Position numbers and translations under genes: made by a program | Notes under the pieces: generated by a model | Database searches by the model: none | Seen by the model: only the letters and a program-made list of their open reading frames with translations | Told to the model about the DNA's origin: nothing | Assembly (NCBI RefSeq): GCF_011772445.1 | Contig: NZ_WVZN01000005.1 | Location: forward strand, 186,232-250,231 | DNA from: Hydrogenophaga sp. | Lineage (GTDB): Bacteria > Pseudomonadota > Gammaproteobacteria > Burkholderiales > Burkholderiaceae_C | Length of the DNA: 64,000 nt | Direction of reading: 5' to 3' | In this document: piece by piece, positions 24,386 to 34,757 of the stretch | Position numbering within the stretch: position 1 is the stretch's first letter | How the letters are laid out: the number at the start of each line of letters is the position of its first letter

Positions 24386-25363
24386 ATGGAACACCCCCGC
24401 CGCGCTTCGCGCGTCCCCCCTCGAGGGGGCGATGCCTGCGGCCCGGCGAAGCCGGTTCCGCGGCATCTCTGGGTGGGGCTCCTGCTCTCGATCGGGATGG
24501 GAAGTGCCGCCGCGCAGTACCGCGGCCCGCTGTTCGACGCGCACCTGCACTACAACGACGAGGCCTGCGGCCACGCCAGCACGCCCGCGCCCGAGTGCCC
24601 GCATCCGCTGACCGACGTGCTGGACCGCATGCAGCGCAATGGTGTGCGCGCCATCGTGGCCAATTCGCGGCCCAACGACGGCACGCGCGCCCTGGCGCAG
24701 GCGCGCGAGCAGACGCGTGCGGCTGGCGTCACCGTGGTGCCCTTCGTGCGGCTCTACCGCAACCGCGCCGATTACAGCAACTGGTTCCGCGACCCGAGCA
24801 TCGTGGAGATGGTGAACACCGAACTCGCGCGCGGCACACCCGCCGGGCCCTACCGCGGCCTGGGCGAATTCCACCTGTACGACAGCGCCAACGCCGACGG
24901 GCCCGTGGCGAAGCAGCTCATGGCCCTGGCGGACGAGAAGGGCCTCGCCGTCCTCGCGCACGTGGACGACGTGGCGGTGGAAAAGCTCATGGGGCACACG
25001 CCGTCCAAAGGCCGCAACACGCGCCTGATCTGGGCGCACACCGGCATCGGCGGCTCACCGGTTGCGCGCGTCGATGAACTCTTCGCCCGCTTCCCGCAAC
25101 TGCGCGGCGAACTGTCCTACCGCCCCGGCCTCACCTGCGGCGAGGGCGAGCTGTGCCCCGAGTGGCGCGCGCTGCTGCTCAAGTACCCCGACCGTTTCCT
25201 CATCGGCTCGGACACCTGGGTCAACCAGCGCTGGCTGTACTACGACGGCCTGATGCAGGGCTACCGCGCCTGGCTGGGCACGCTGCCGCCGGCGGTGGCA
25301 AAAAAGATCGCCTGGGACAATGGCGCCGCGCTTTTTGGTGTGTCCGAGCCCCCCTCTCGATGA
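24386..25363 (+). CDS. Amidohydrolase-family protein with repeat-derived N-terminus
   Basis: A 325-residue TIM-barrel hydrolase (amidohydrolase_2-like). Metal-site candidates are FDAHLHY near residue 51, the AHVDD and WAHTGIGG histidines, and the late Asp in [13 protein letters not shown] hydrophobic stretch, residues ~28–44 ([17 protein letters not shown]), looks like a signal peptide, so it is probably periplasmic. The ~27 residues before it (rich in Arg, Pro, Gly) are translated from an interspersed palindromic repeat at 24393–24468, so the true start may differ; a GTG at the V of LWVGLLL is one alternative. It overlaps the GST gene by ATGA. Confidence 0.75.
   Translation: MEHPRRASRVPPRGGDACGPAKPVPRHLWVGLLLSIGMGSAAAQYRGPLFDAHLHYNDEACGHASTPAPECPHPLTDVLDRMQRNGVRAIVANSRPNDGTRALAQAREQTRAAGVTVVPFVRLYRNRADYSNWFRDPSIVEMVNTELARGTPAGPYRGLGEFHLYDSANADGPVAKQLMALADEKGLAVLAHVDDVAVEKLMGHTPSKGRNTRLIWAHTGIGGSPVARVDELFARFPQLRGELSYRPGLTCGEGELCPEWRALLLKYPDRFLIGSDTWVNQRWLYYDGLMQGYRAWLGTLPPAVAKKIAWDNGAALFGVSEPPSR
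24393..24468. repeat. Structured interspersed repeat inside a gene start
   Basis: Three palindromes are packed together: CCCCCTCGAGGGGG (24417–24430, perfect), CCGGC-GAA-GCCGG (24444–24456), and an outer pairing of GATGCC…GCGG (24432–24442) with CCGCGGCATC (24459–24468). Such elements are common between genes in Comamonadaceae genomes, as I recall. Here it lies within the 5' end of the amidohydrolase frame, immediately after the dienelactone hydrolase stop. Confidence 0.65.
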
Positions 25364-26022
25364 TCCGACTGCACTTCTACCCCAGCACCGCGGCCATGGT
25401 GCCGCACATCCTGCTCGAAGAACTCGGCGTGCCTTACGAGCGCGCGCGCATCGATCGCGAGCACGGCGCGCTCGACTCGCCGGCCTACCGCGCGCTCAAC
25501 CCCAACGGCCTGATCCCCGTGCTGGAAGACGGCGATCTCGTGCTCTACGAAACCGCCGCCATCTGCCTGCACCTGAGCGACACGCACCCCGAAGCGAAGC
25601 TCATGCCCGCCCTGGGCACGCCTGAACGGGCGCAGGCTTACAAGTGGCTCATGTGGCTCACCAACACCCTGCAGGCCACGCTCATCGTCTACTTCTATCC
25701 GCACCGCTGGGTGAACGAGGCGGGCAGCGAGAGCGAAGCCGAGATCAAGGCCGTGGCCAAGCGCCGCGTGGGCGCGCAGCTGGATCAACTCGATGCCGAA
25801 CTCGCGCGCCACGGCGGCCCGTGGTTCCTGGGCGAAGCGTATTCGCTGCTCGACGCCTACGTCTTCACGCTGTGCCGCTGGACGCGGCACTTCTCGCCCG
25901 ACTCCCCGGTGCGCCCCGCGCGCGAGCGCCCGCACCTGGGGCCCTACCTGCAGCGCGTGCTCGATCGTCCGGCGCTGCGGCGCGTGATGACCAACGAAGG
26001 CCTCGCCGAGCCCTGGGTCTGA
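25360..26022 (+). CDS. Glutathione S-transferase family protein
   Basis: A 220-residue soluble GST. The N-terminal thioredoxin fold ([21 protein letters not shown], then [28 protein letters not shown] with the glutathione-binding ET-A motif) is followed by an all-helical C-terminal domain ending in the [20 protein letters not shown] segment. It overlaps the amidohydrolase stop by four bases (ATGA), so the two are translationally coupled. Substrate unknown. Confidence 0.9.
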   Translation: MIRLHFYPSTAAMVPHILLEELGVPYERARIDREHGALDSPAYRALNPNGLIPVLEDGDLVLYETAAICLHLSDTHPEAKLMPALGTPERAQAYKWLMWLTNTLQATLIVYFYPHRWVNEAGSESEAEIKAVAKRRVGAQLDQLDAELARHGGPWFLGEAYSLLDAYVFTLCRWTRHFSPDSPVRPARERPHLGPYLQRVLDRPALRRVMTNEGLAEPWV

Positions 26023-26024
26023 GC

Positions 26025-27137
26025 TCAGCGGCCTGACGACGAGCGCAGGTAGCGCTTGCGCCAGAAGTAGGCGCTGAGGCCCACGGCCACGAACACCATC
26101 GAGCCCATCGCCCACCAGAAGCCCGCGCGCTCGTGGATGAACGGGATGAACTCGAAGTTCATGCCGAAGATGCCGGCGATGAGGTTCAGCGGCAGGAACA
26201 CGGCGGTCAGCGCCGTCAGCGTGCGCATGATGTCGTTGGTGCGGTTGCTCTGCGCCGAGAAGTGCATCTGCACGGCCGTCTCCGCGTTCTGCTCGAGCCG
26301 GCGCACGTGGTGCACCACGCGCTCGATGTGCTCCAGCACATCGCGGCTGCGCACCTTCAGCAGCTCCAGCCCGCGGTGGCCGCCGATGGCCTCGTTCGCG
26401 TCCCAGTCCTCCAGCGCCTCCAGCCAGTCCTGCAGGGCGCTGCGCTGGTCCTCGCAGATCTCGTCGAGGTGGTGCAGCGAGATGCGCGCGTCCAGCAGCG
26501 AGTTCCAGTTGGTGAAGCGCGTCTTGGGGTGCAGCAGTTCGGACTGCCAGTGATCGAGCTGGCGCGTGAGCTCGCGCCGCAGGTCCAGGTAGCCGTCCAC
26601 CATCTGGTTGACGATGCGCAGCATCAGGTCGGCCGGGTTGCCGGGCAGGCCGCCGCCCACGGCGCGCGGCGCCACGCCGGCGCTGGCCAGCAGCCGCGCG
26701 GAGTACTGGTCGAGCACGCCGCAGCCGGCCGGGTGCACCGTCAGCAGCACGCGGTCGAACACCGCGAAGCCCACGGGGCTGGTGTCGATGCGCCGCAGCA
26801 CGGGCGGCCCACTGCGCTTGACGTGTTCGGTGAGCACCGCGCCGGGTTGCGAGATGTCGGTCTCGGCCTGGCCCGCGGCCAGGCGGCGAAAGACCAGGAT
26901 GTCGTACTTGGACGTGTAGTCGTAGTGCGAGGGCAACTGGTTGTTGAGCAGGTCGCTCACGTGCAGGTCCACCAGCGTGGTGCCGCACATCACCTGCAGC
27001 GCGGCCTGCACGTGGCCGTGTTCGAGCTCGAATTCGCGCCGGCCGCAGGCCACCCAGAGAAAGCCCTTTGCGGGCAGCAGCATCGGCAGCGCGGTGGATT
27101 CGTTCACCGATCCGGGCTGTACGTGAAAGACCCGCAT
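26025..27137 (-). CDS. CorA/ZntB-family divalent cation transporter
   Basis: A 370-residue member of the CorA superfamily. It has a long cytoplasmic N-terminal domain and two C-terminal transmembrane helices, with the pore signature GMN in NLIAGIFGMNFEFIPF at the end of the first. The extracellular loop after GMN is short and acidic (FIPFIHERAG). The C-terminus is basic (YFWRKRYLRSS). I start at MRVFHVQPGSV; 17 more codons are open upstream. Mg2+ uptake or Zn2+ efflux cannot be told apart from sequence alone. It is 25 bases downstream of hemB on the same strand. Confidence 0.88.
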   Translation of the reverse strand: MRVFHVQPGSVNESTALPMLLPAKGFLWVACGRREFELEHGHVQAALQVMCGTTLVDLHVSDLLNNQLPSHYDYTSKYDILVFRRLAAGQAETDISQPGAVLTEHVKRSGPPVLRRIDTSPVGFAVFDRVLLTVHPAGCGVLDQYSARLLASAGVAPRAVGGGLPGNPADLMLRIVNQMVDGYLDLRRELTRQLDHWQSELLHPKTRFTNWNSLLDARISLHHLDEICEDQRSALQDWLEALEDWDANEAIGGHRGLELLKVRSRDVLEHIERVVHHVRRLEQNAETAVQMHFSAQSNRTNDIMRTLTALTAVFLPLNLIAGIFGMNFEFIPFIHERAGFWWAMGSMVFVAVGLSAYFWRKRYLRSSSGR

Positions 27138-27162
27138 CGTGTGGCCCTGTGTTGGCGGCCGG

Positions 27163-28290
<1,128 letters not shown>

Positions 28291-28300
28291 TTACATCGCC

Positions 28301-28326
28301 CGCCAGGACGGACCACCCCCCTGGCG
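28301..28326. repeat. Hairpin-forming inverted repeat in the hemB / pseudokinase intergenic region
   Basis: CGCCAGG (28301–28307) and CCTGGCG (28320–28326) are perfectly complementary, separated by 12 bases. It lies 47 bases before the start at 28373, in the divergent 208-base space between hemB and the next gene. It could be an operator or a 5'-UTR structure. I see no convincing promoter hexamers. Confidence 0.35.
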
Positions 28327-28372
28327 ACAGGCGGACAAAGCACCAGATGACGCAAGCCCCGTGTTGAAACCC

Positions 28373-29494
28373 ATGGCCACACCGAAGAAAGACCAGCCTG
28401 GCGCCGCCGGCGCGGCGGGCCAGCCGCGCGGCGACGAGCACTGGTCGCTGGCCGAGCAGTGCCCGCAGTTGCTGACCGCGGCGGCCGGGCAGATCAGCGA
28501 CGCCTTGCAGGCCCTGCAGAGCGGCCTGGACCAACTGAACGCCCACGGCGCGGTGCCCGCCCGCGAGCAATGGGCCCTGACGGTGCCCATGGGCCGCATC
28601 AAGCGGCTGACGACGGTGATGCAGCAGATCCAGCGCTTTCACGACGGGCGCATCCGCCAGTCGCACGAGAAGCTCGATCTCTCGCAACTGGTGGAGGCCT
28701 GCCTGCAGGAGCGCCGCAAGGAGTTCGCGCTCATGGGCGCCGACGTGCGGCGCAAGCTCAAGCCGGTGGAGGTGCTGCTCGACCCCACCGTCACGCACGC
28801 CCTGTTCAACGCGCTCCTCGATTGGGCGCTGCCCCTGGGACGCCACGTCAGTGTGCGGGTGGACATCAACGACTGGCCGCCACACGCGCGCCTGCAGGTG
28901 CGCGTGCACGGCGACGAGGCGCCGTCGTCGCGCGCGCCGGACCTGGACAACCTGGATTGGGCGCTGGTGCGCCAGATCGCCCACACCACCGGCGGCATCG
29001 AGGTGCAGCGCCAGGTGTCGGCCGATGGCATCGTCGCCAGCGTTATGTTCCACCGCACGGTGCAGGCCATCGACGGCATCTCGGCCGTGGATCTGTCCGA
29101 CGGGCAGTCCTCGATGTTCAAGTCGCTGCAGGGGGTCTACGCGCTCATCGTGTCGCCTTCGCTGCAGATCCGCTCGGACGTGCGCGACGCGCTGCGCGAG
29201 ATCGGCGTGAGCGCCGACAGCGTGGTGGACCTGATCCAGGCGCGCGAGGCCTCGGCGCACCGCATGCCCAGCCTGGTGGTCATCGACGCCGTGCTCAAGG
29301 GGCCGGAGTTCGACCAGTTCCGTCGCGCCCTGGTGCGCGACGCGATGGACATGCCCTTCGTCGAGATCTCGCCCGATGACAGCGCGTTCGACATGTCGGG
29401 CTTCGGTGACATGGCCATGGCCCGCGTGGGCCGCGGCAACATCCGCGAGTCGCTTGGCACGGCGGTGATGTTCGAACTCGCGAAAACGATCTGA
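28373..29494 (+). CDS. Degenerate histidine kinase–receiver-like protein (pseudokinase)
   Basis: A 373-residue soluble protein with no assigned function that I know of. The middle part resembles the dimerisation and ATPase domains of sensor kinases: DLSQLVEACLQERRKEF, an N-box-like ALFNALLDWAL, and a G2-like LDWALVRQIAHTTGGIEV. The G1 box (DxGxG) is missing, and no phosphoacceptor His in an H-box is evident. The last ~120 residues look like a receiver domain (VYALIVSPSLQIRSDVRDAL, then SLVVIDAVLKGPEF with the central Asp), but the acidic pair and the conserved Lys are gone. It may be a protein-interaction scaffold. The frame also allows a GTG at 28361. It ends at a strong terminator. Confidence 0.7.
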   Translation: MATPKKDQPGAAGAAGQPRGDEHWSLAEQCPQLLTAAAGQISDALQALQSGLDQLNAHGAVPAREQWALTVPMGRIKRLTTVMQQIQRFHDGRIRQSHEKLDLSQLVEACLQERRKEFALMGADVRRKLKPVEVLLDPTVTHALFNALLDWALPLGRHVSVRVDINDWPPHARLQVRVHGDEAPSSRAPDLDNLDWALVRQIAHTTGGIEVQRQVSADGIVASVMFHRTVQAIDGISAVDLSDGQSSMFKSLQGVYALIVSPSLQIRSDVRDALREIGVSADSVVDLIQAREASAHRMPSLVVIDAVLKGPEFDQFRRALVRDAMDMPFVEISPDDSAFDMSGFGDMAMARVGRGNIRESLGTAVMFELAKTI

Positions 29495-29535
29495 TCTTCC
29501 AACCGGTTGATGTGCGGCCACCAAGGGCCGCCATA

Positions 29536-29564
29536 GAGAAGGGCGCCCGCAAGGCGCCCTTCTC
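29536..29564. terminator. Bidirectional intrinsic terminator
   Basis: GAGAAGGGCGCC, loop CGCAA, GGCGCCCTTCTC: a perfect 12-bp stem between two convergent genes (stops at 29494 plus and 29583 minus). The run of T after the stem is weak, but the position and stability fit a shared terminator. Confidence 0.8.
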
Positions 29565-29582
29565 GCCTTCTGGCGGGGCCCG

Positions 29583-31781
29583 TCAGGCCGAGGCCTTCAC
29601 CTTCAGGCGCCAGGCGTGCAGCAGCGGCTCGGTGTAGCCGCTGGGCTGCTCCTTGCCCTTGAACACCAGGTCCAGCGCGGCCTGGTAGGCCTTGCTGGTC
29701 TTGGCGTTGCCGGCCAGGGGCTGGTAAAGCTTGTCGCCCGCGTTCTGCTTGTCCACCTTGGCGGCCATGCGCTCGAAGGTGTCGCGCACCTGCTTTTCAC
29801 TGACCACGCCATGGTGCAGCCAGTTGGCGATGTGCTGGCTGGAGATGCGCAGCGTGGCGCGGTCTTCCATCAGGCCCACGTCGTTGATGTCGGGCACCTT
29901 GGAGCAGCCCACGCCCTGGTCCACCCAGCGCACCACATAGCCCAGGATGCCCTGCGCGTTGTTGTCCAGCTCCTGCTGCTTCTCGGCCGCGCTCCAGTTC
30001 GGGTTGGCGCTCACGGGCACGGTGAGCAGGCCGGTGAGCAGGGTGTCGCGTTCCCTGTCGGCGTCGATCTTCTCCATGCCCTTCTGCACGTCGCTCACGA
30101 GCACCTGGTGGTAGTGCATGGCGTGCAGCGTGGCGCCGGTGGGGCTGGGCACCCAGGCGGTGTTGGCGCCGGCCTTGGGGTGGGCGATCTTCTGCTCCAG
30201 CATGGCCTTCATCAGGTCGGGCATGGCCCACATGCCCTTGCCGATCTGCGCCTTGCCGCGCAGGCCGCACGAGAGGCCCACCAGCACGTTGTTGCGCTCG
30301 TACGCCTGGATCCAGGCGCTGGCCTTCATGTCGCCCTTGCGCACCATGGGGCCGGCCAGCATGGCGGTGTGCATCTCGTCGCCGGTGCGGTCGAGGAAGC
30401 CGGTGTTGATGAAGGCCACGCGGCTGGGCGCGGCGGCGATGCAGGCTTTCAGGTTCACGGAGGTGCGGCGCTCCTCGTCCATGATGCCCAGCTTGACCGT
30501 GCTCTCGGGCAGGCCCAGCAGTTGCTCGACGCGGCCGAACAGCTCGTCGGCGAAGGCCACTTCGCGCGGGCCGTGCATCTTGGGCTTGACGATGTAGACC
30601 GAGCCCTTGCGCGAGTTGCGCAGCGGGTGTTTCTTGTCCTTGCGGATGTCGTGCACCGCGATGGCGGTGGTGATGACCGCGTCCATGATGCCCTCGGGAA
30701 TCTCCTTGCCCTCGGGGCCCCAGAGGATCGCGGGGTTGGTCATCAGGTGGCCCACGTTGCGCACGAAGAGCAGCGAGCGGCCATGCAGGCGGACCGTTTT
30801 CTTGCCCTTGGGCGCCGTGTACTCGCGGTCGGCGTTGAGGCCGCGCGTGAGCGTCTGGCCGCCCTTCTCGAAGGTCTCGGTCAACGTGCCCTTGAGGATG
30901 CCCAGCCAGTTGCTGTACGCCAGCAGCTTGTCCTCGGCGTCCACCGCGGCCACGGAGTCTTCCAGGTCGAGAATGGTGGACAACGCGGCCTCGACCACCA
31001 GGTCGCTCACGCCCGCCGGGTCGGTCTTGCCGATGGCGCTGTCGGGGCGGACCTGGATTTCCAGGTGCAGGCCGTTGTGCGCCAGCAGGATGGCGGAGGG
31101 CTTCTTCGCATCGCCCTGGTAGCCGATGAACTGCTTGCCATCGGCCAGCGGGCTGGTGCCGCCGCCGGCCAGCGACACGACCAGCTCACCGTCTTTCACG
31201 CGGTAGCCGGTGGAGCCGACGTGGGAGCCCTTCTTCAGCGGGCAGGTGCGGTCCAGCACGTGGCGGGCCCATTCGATGACCTTGGCGCCACGCTTGGGGT
31301 TGTAGCGCGCGCCCTTCTCGCAGCCGCCGTCCTCGGCGATCACGTCGGTGCCGTAGAGCGCGTCGTAGAGCCTGCCCCAGCGCGCGTTGGCGGCGTTGAG
31401 GGCGTAGCGCGCGTTCAGGATGGGCACCACCAACTGCGGGCCGGCCTGCACCGCGAGCTCGTCGTCCACGTTCTTCGTCGTCGCTTTCACCTTGCCCGGG
31501 TCGGGCACGAGGTAGCCGATGGTCTCGAGGAACTTGCGGTAGGCCGCCATGTCGCGCACCGGGCCGGGGTTGGCGCTGTGCCAGGTGTCCAGCTCGGTCT
31601 GCAGGCGGTCGCGCTCGGCCAGCAGGGCCGCGTTCTTGGGTGCCAGGCCGCGAACCAGGGTGTCGAAGCCCTGCCAGAAGGCGGCCGGCTCGGTGCCTGT
31701 GCCGGGCAGCACCTCGTCGTTGATGAACTGGTACAGGGCCGTGTCGACCTGCAGGCTGTGGATCGTGGTGCGTTGGCTCAT
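29583..31781 (-). CDS. glcB: Malate synthase G
   Basis: A 732-residue monomeric malate synthase of the G type, condensing glyoxylate and acetyl-CoA in the glyoxylate shunt or after glycolate oxidation. The length fits GlcB (~725). Seen: [16 protein letters not shown], the catalytic base region [50 protein letters not shown], and the catalytic Asp region [11 protein letters not shown]. The frame extends 43 codons upstream, but [20 protein letters not shown] is the family start. No isocitrate lyase gene is in the window. The gene stands between a terminator and a haloacid dehalogenase gene 35 bases upstream on the same strand. Confidence 0.97.
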   Translation of the reverse strand: MSQRTTIHSLQVDTALYQFINDEVLPGTGTEPAAFWQGFDTLVRGLAPKNAALLAERDRLQTELDTWHSANPGPVRDMAAYRKFLETIGYLVPDPGKVKATTKNVDDELAVQAGPQLVVPILNARYALNAANARWGRLYDALYGTDVIAEDGGCEKGARYNPKRGAKVIEWARHVLDRTCPLKKGSHVGSTGYRVKDGELVVSLAGGGTSPLADGKQFIGYQGDAKKPSAILLAHNGLHLEIQVRPDSAIGKTDPAGVSDLVVEAALSTILDLEDSVAAVDAEDKLLAYSNWLGILKGTLTETFEKGGQTLTRGLNADREYTAPKGKKTVRLHGRSLLFVRNVGHLMTNPAILWGPEGKEIPEGIMDAVITTAIAVHDIRKDKKHPLRNSRKGSVYIVKPKMHGPREVAFADELFGRVEQLLGLPESTVKLGIMDEERRTSVNLKACIAAAPSRVAFINTGFLDRTGDEMHTAMLAGPMVRKGDMKASAWIQAYERNNVLVGLSCGLRGKAQIGKGMWAMPDLMKAMLEQKIAHPKAGANTAWVPSPTGATLHAMHYHQVLVSDVQKGMEKIDADRERDTLLTGLLTVPVSANPNWSAAEKQQELDNNAQGILGYVVRWVDQGVGCSKVPDINDVGLMEDRATLRISSQHIANWLHHGVVSEKQVRDTFERMAAKVDKQNAGDKLYQPLAGNAKTSKAYQAALDLVFKGKEQPSGYTEPLLHAWRLKVKASA

Positions 31782-31816
31782 GCGAGGGCTCCGGAAGAAA
31801 AAACGGAAGACGGGAA

Positions 31817-32512
31817 TCAGAAGAAATCGAGCACGGCGCGCAGGTTGGTGCCGGTCGCCGTGGGTTGGGTGTCGAGTTGCTCGAAGGGCAGATTCGCGCG
31901 GTTGATCCACAGGGTCTGGTAGCCGAACCAGGTGGCTCCCAGCACGTCCCAGGCGTTGCTGCTCACGAAGACGATCTGCGCGCGCGTCAGGCCGGTGGCC
32001 TGTTCGCCCAGGGCGTACAGCCTGGGGGACGTCTTGAAGGCGCGCACCGACTCGGCGCTGATCACGTGGTCGAACAGGCCCTCGAGCCCGGCGCTGCGCA
32101 GGGCGATGCCCAGCATCTCCGGGTCGCCATTGGACAGGATGCCGGTGGTGACGCTCTGCGCGCGCAGCGCCTGCAGCACCTCACGGTTCTCCGGGAAGGA
32201 CGAGAGGTGGCGGTACTGGTTCATCAGGCTGGCCGCCGCCTCGGCGTAGTCGTCCCAGCGTTCGGCCGCCTGCGGCACCAGCGCCTGGATGGCGTAGCGC
32301 AAGGCGCGCTCGGTGAGGTCCCAGAAGCTGCGGTAGTGCGCCGGCTCGCCGCTCATGGTGATGAGGCGCGAGTAGTCGATCTGGCGTTCGCGCCACAGCA
32401 CGGCCAGGCGCGCCCCGCGGCCCGGGAACAGCTGTTCCGCGCGCAGGCCCACGCTGTACACGTCGAACAGCGTGCCGTAGGCGTCGAAGAGCACGGCGCG
32501 GGGTTTGGCCAT
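31817..32512 (-). CDS. Haloacid dehalogenase, type II
   Basis: A 231-residue HAD-superfamily enzyme of the L-2-haloacid dehalogenase class, which converts L-2-haloacids to D-2-hydroxy acids. The nucleophile motif is [14 protein letters not shown], followed by the Arg-containing [15 protein letters not shown], the Ser/Asn motif ILSNGDPEM, the Lys of [13 protein letters not shown], and [16 protein letters not shown] in the fourth motif. These spacings match true dehalogenases rather than phosphatases. It is 35 bases upstream of glcB on the same strand; glycolate from haloacetate dehalogenation would feed glyoxylate, the GlcB substrate, so a functional link is plausible. Confidence 0.9.
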   Translation of the reverse strand: MAKPRAVLFDAYGTLFDVYSVGLRAEQLFPGRGARLAVLWRERQIDYSRLITMSGEPAHYRSFWDLTERALRYAIQALVPQAAERWDDYAEAAASLMNQYRHLSSFPENREVLQALRAQSVTTGILSNGDPEMLGIALRSAGLEGLFDHVISAESVRAFKTSPRLYALGEQATGLTRAQIVFVSSNAWDVLGATWFGYQTLWINRANLPFEQLDTQPTATGTNLRAVLDFF

Positions 32513-32619
32513 GGGAAGGCACTGTATTGCAAACATCGGCGCGCATTGATCGGCTCATGCGCGATGGATCCATGACTTTTTTGCGTGTAATCTGCGGCTG
32601 ATCATTCGAGGAGACCGCA

Positions 32620-33822
32620 TTGAGCCCTGCCCCCGACCGCCCGAGCCTGCCGCTGAGCGGCATCCGCGTCGCCGAGTTCTCGCACATGGTGATGGGCCCC
32701 ATGTGCGGCATGGTGCTGGCCGACCTGGGCGCCGAGGTGATCAAGGTGGAACCGCCGGCGGGCGACAACACGCGCCGCCTGCTTGGCTCGGGTGCGGGCT
32801 TCTTTCCGCTGTTCAACCGCAACAAGAAGAGCCTGGTGCTGGACCTGCAGAGCGAGGAAGGCCGCGAGGCCGCGCTGCGCCTGGTGGCCACGGCCGACGT
32901 GCTGGTGGAGAACTTCAAGCCGGAGACCATGCGCAAGCTCGGCCTGGATCACGCGAGCCTGAAGGCGCGCTTCCCGCGCCTGATCCACGTGAGCCACAAG
33001 GGCTTCCTGCCCGGGCCGTACGACCACCGCACGGCGCTCGATGAGGTGGTGCAGATGATGGGCGGCCTGGCCTACATGACCGGGCGCCCCGGCGACCCGC
33101 TGCGCGCGGGCAGCAGCGTCAACGACATCATGGGCGGGATGTTCGGCGCGATCGGCGTGCTGGCCGCGTTGCGCGAGCGCGAGCGCACCGGGCATGGCCA
33201 GGCGGTGCAGAGCGCGCTGTTCGAGAACAACATCTTCCTGGTGGCCCAGCACATGCTGCAGTACGCGGTGACGGGCGCGGCCGCCAACCCCATGCCGCAG
33301 CGCATCTCGCCCTGGGGCATCTACGACGTGTTCGACGTGGCCGGCGGCGAGCAGATCTTCCTGGCGGTGGTGAGCGACACGCAGTGGGCCATCTTCTGCA
33401 GCGCCATGGGCTGGAGCGACTGGCGCGACGACCCACGCCTGCGCACCAACAACGACCGCGTGCGCGCGCGCGACTGGCTGCTGCCCGAGCTGCGCGCGCG
33501 TGTGGCGCAGCGCCCGGCGAAAGAACTGGCCGAGCTGTTCGAGCGCCACGGCCTGCCGTTCGCCCCCATCGCCAAACCGCACGAGCTGCTGGACGACCCG
33601 CACCTGCGCGCCACGGGCGGCCTGGCGCCCATCACGCTGCCCGACGGCGAACGCGCCGGCCAGACCGTGCAGACCGTGCCGCTGCCCTTCACCCTGGACG
33701 ACCAGCGCCTGCCGGTGCACAGCCCGCCGCGGCTGGGGGCGCACAGCGCCGCCGTGCTGCGTGAGCTGGGCTACGAGGACGCGGCGATCGAGCGGATGTC
33801 GCGCACGGCGAACAAGGGCTGA
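32620..33822 (+). CDS. CaiB/BaiF-family (class III) CoA transferase
   Basis: A 400-residue CoA transferase that moves CoA between carboxylic acids. Family signatures: GIRVAEFSHMVMGPMCGMVLADLGAEVIKVE at the N-terminus (seen as a whole across residues 14–44), FNRNKKSLVLDL, the catalytic-Asp region SSVNDIMGGMFG, and GHGQAVQSALFENN. The start is TTG at 32620, chosen because AGGAGAC ends six bases upstream. It is followed by a LysR gene five bases after its stop. Confidence 0.9.
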   Translation: MSPAPDRPSLPLSGIRVAEFSHMVMGPMCGMVLADLGAEVIKVEPPAGDNTRRLLGSGAGFFPLFNRNKKSLVLDLQSEEGREAALRLVATADVLVENFKPETMRKLGLDHASLKARFPRLIHVSHKGFLPGPYDHRTALDEVVQMMGGLAYMTGRPGDPLRAGSSVNDIMGGMFGAIGVLAALRERERTGHGQAVQSALFENNIFLVAQHMLQYAVTGAAANPMPQRISPWGIYDVFDVAGGEQIFLAVVSDTQWAIFCSAMGWSDWRDDPRLRTNNDRVRARDWLLPELRARVAQRPAKELAELFERHGLPFAPIAKPHELLDDPHLRATGGLAPITLPDGERAGQTVQTVPLPFTLDDQRLPVHSPPRLGAHSAAVLRELGYEDAAIERMSRTANKG

Positions 33823-33827
33823 AGCGC

Positions 33828-34757
33828 ATGGACAAGCTCAAGCAGCTTGAGACTTTCGTCTCCGTGGCCACGCGCGGCAGCCTCACGGCGGCGGCGCGCG
33901 CCGAGTCGGTGGCGCCGGCCATCATCGGCCGCCGGCTGGACGCGCTCGAGTCGCGCCTGGGCGTGAAGCTGCTGGTGCGCACCACGCGGCGCATCTCGCT
34001 CACGCACGAAGGCAGCGCCTTCCTGGAGGACTGCCAGCGCCTGCTGACCGACCTGTCGAATGCGGAAGCGAGCGTGAGCGCGGGCGGCGTGAAGGCCAGC
34101 GGGCATTTGCGCATCACCGCGCCGGCCGGCTTCGGCCGGCGCCATGTGGCCCCGCTGGTGCCGCGCTTTCGCGAGCTGCACCCGGAGGTGACGGTCTCGC
34201 TCAACCTGTCCGACCGCGTGGTGGACGTGGCCGGCGAGGGCTACGACTGCGCCGTGCGCGTGGGCGACCTGCCGGATTCGTCTCTGGTGAGCGTGCGACT
34301 GGCCGACAACCGCCGCCTGTGCGTGGCCGCGCCGGCCTACCTGCAGCGGCGGGGCACACCCGAAGCGCCGGCGGATCTGGTGCGGCACGACTGCCTCACC
34401 TTGTCCAGCGACGCCTCGCAGACGCGCGGCTGGGCGTTCTCACTGCCCGCCGAGGGCGGCGGCAGCGAGCGCGAGATCCACTACCTGCGCCCCGGCGGCC
34501 CCCTGGACTGCAGCGACGGGCAGGTGCTGCACGAGTGGTGTCTGGCGGGTCAGGGCATCGCCTGGCGCAGCACCTGGGAGGTGGAGGCCGACGTCGCCGC
34601 CGGCCGCCTGGTGCGGGTGCTCGACGCCTTCGCCGCGCCGCCCAACGGCATCTACGCGCTGTTTCCGCAGCGCAAGCACCTGGCGCTGCGCGTGCGGCTG
34701 TGGATCGACTACCTCAAGCACGAGTACGGGCGGGTGGAGTACTGGTCGGGAAAGTGA
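33828..34757 (+). CDS. LysR-family transcriptional regulator
   Basis: A 309-residue LysR regulator of the DsdC/CrgA-like group. Helix-turn-helix region: LKQLETFVSVATRGSLTAAARA then IIGRRLDALESRLGVKLLVRTTRRISLT. The effector domain contains RITAPAGFGRRHVAPLVPRF and GYDCAVRVGDLPDSSLVSVRL. It follows the CoA transferase by five bases, so it may be expressed with it. Its 3' end overlaps the convergent davA gene by 44 bases. Confidence 0.9.
   Translation: MDKLKQLETFVSVATRGSLTAAARAESVAPAIIGRRLDALESRLGVKLLVRTTRRISLTHEGSAFLEDCQRLLTDLSNAEASVSAGGVKASGHLRITAPAGFGRRHVAPLVPRFRELHPEVTVSLNLSDRVVDVAGEGYDCAVRVGDLPDSSLVSVRLADNRRLCVAAPAYLQRRGTPEAPADLVRHDCLTLSSDASQTRGWAFSLPAEGGGSEREIHYLRPGGPLDCSDGQVLHEWCLAGQGIAWRSTWEVEADVAAGRLVRVLDAFAAPPNGIYALFPQRKHLALRVRLWIDYLKHEYGRVEYWSGK

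Noticed and set aside
29616-31922. A 768-codon frame antisense to glcB
   Set aside because: Shadow of malate synthase G, with His/Val/Gly/Gln-rich composition and no recognisable domain.
32560-32595. Promoter of the CoA transferase (TAATCT with upstream ATGGATCCAT palindrome)
   Set aside because: The -10-like hexamer has no matching -35 at normal spacing, and the 10-bp palindrome is too short to be meaningful alone.
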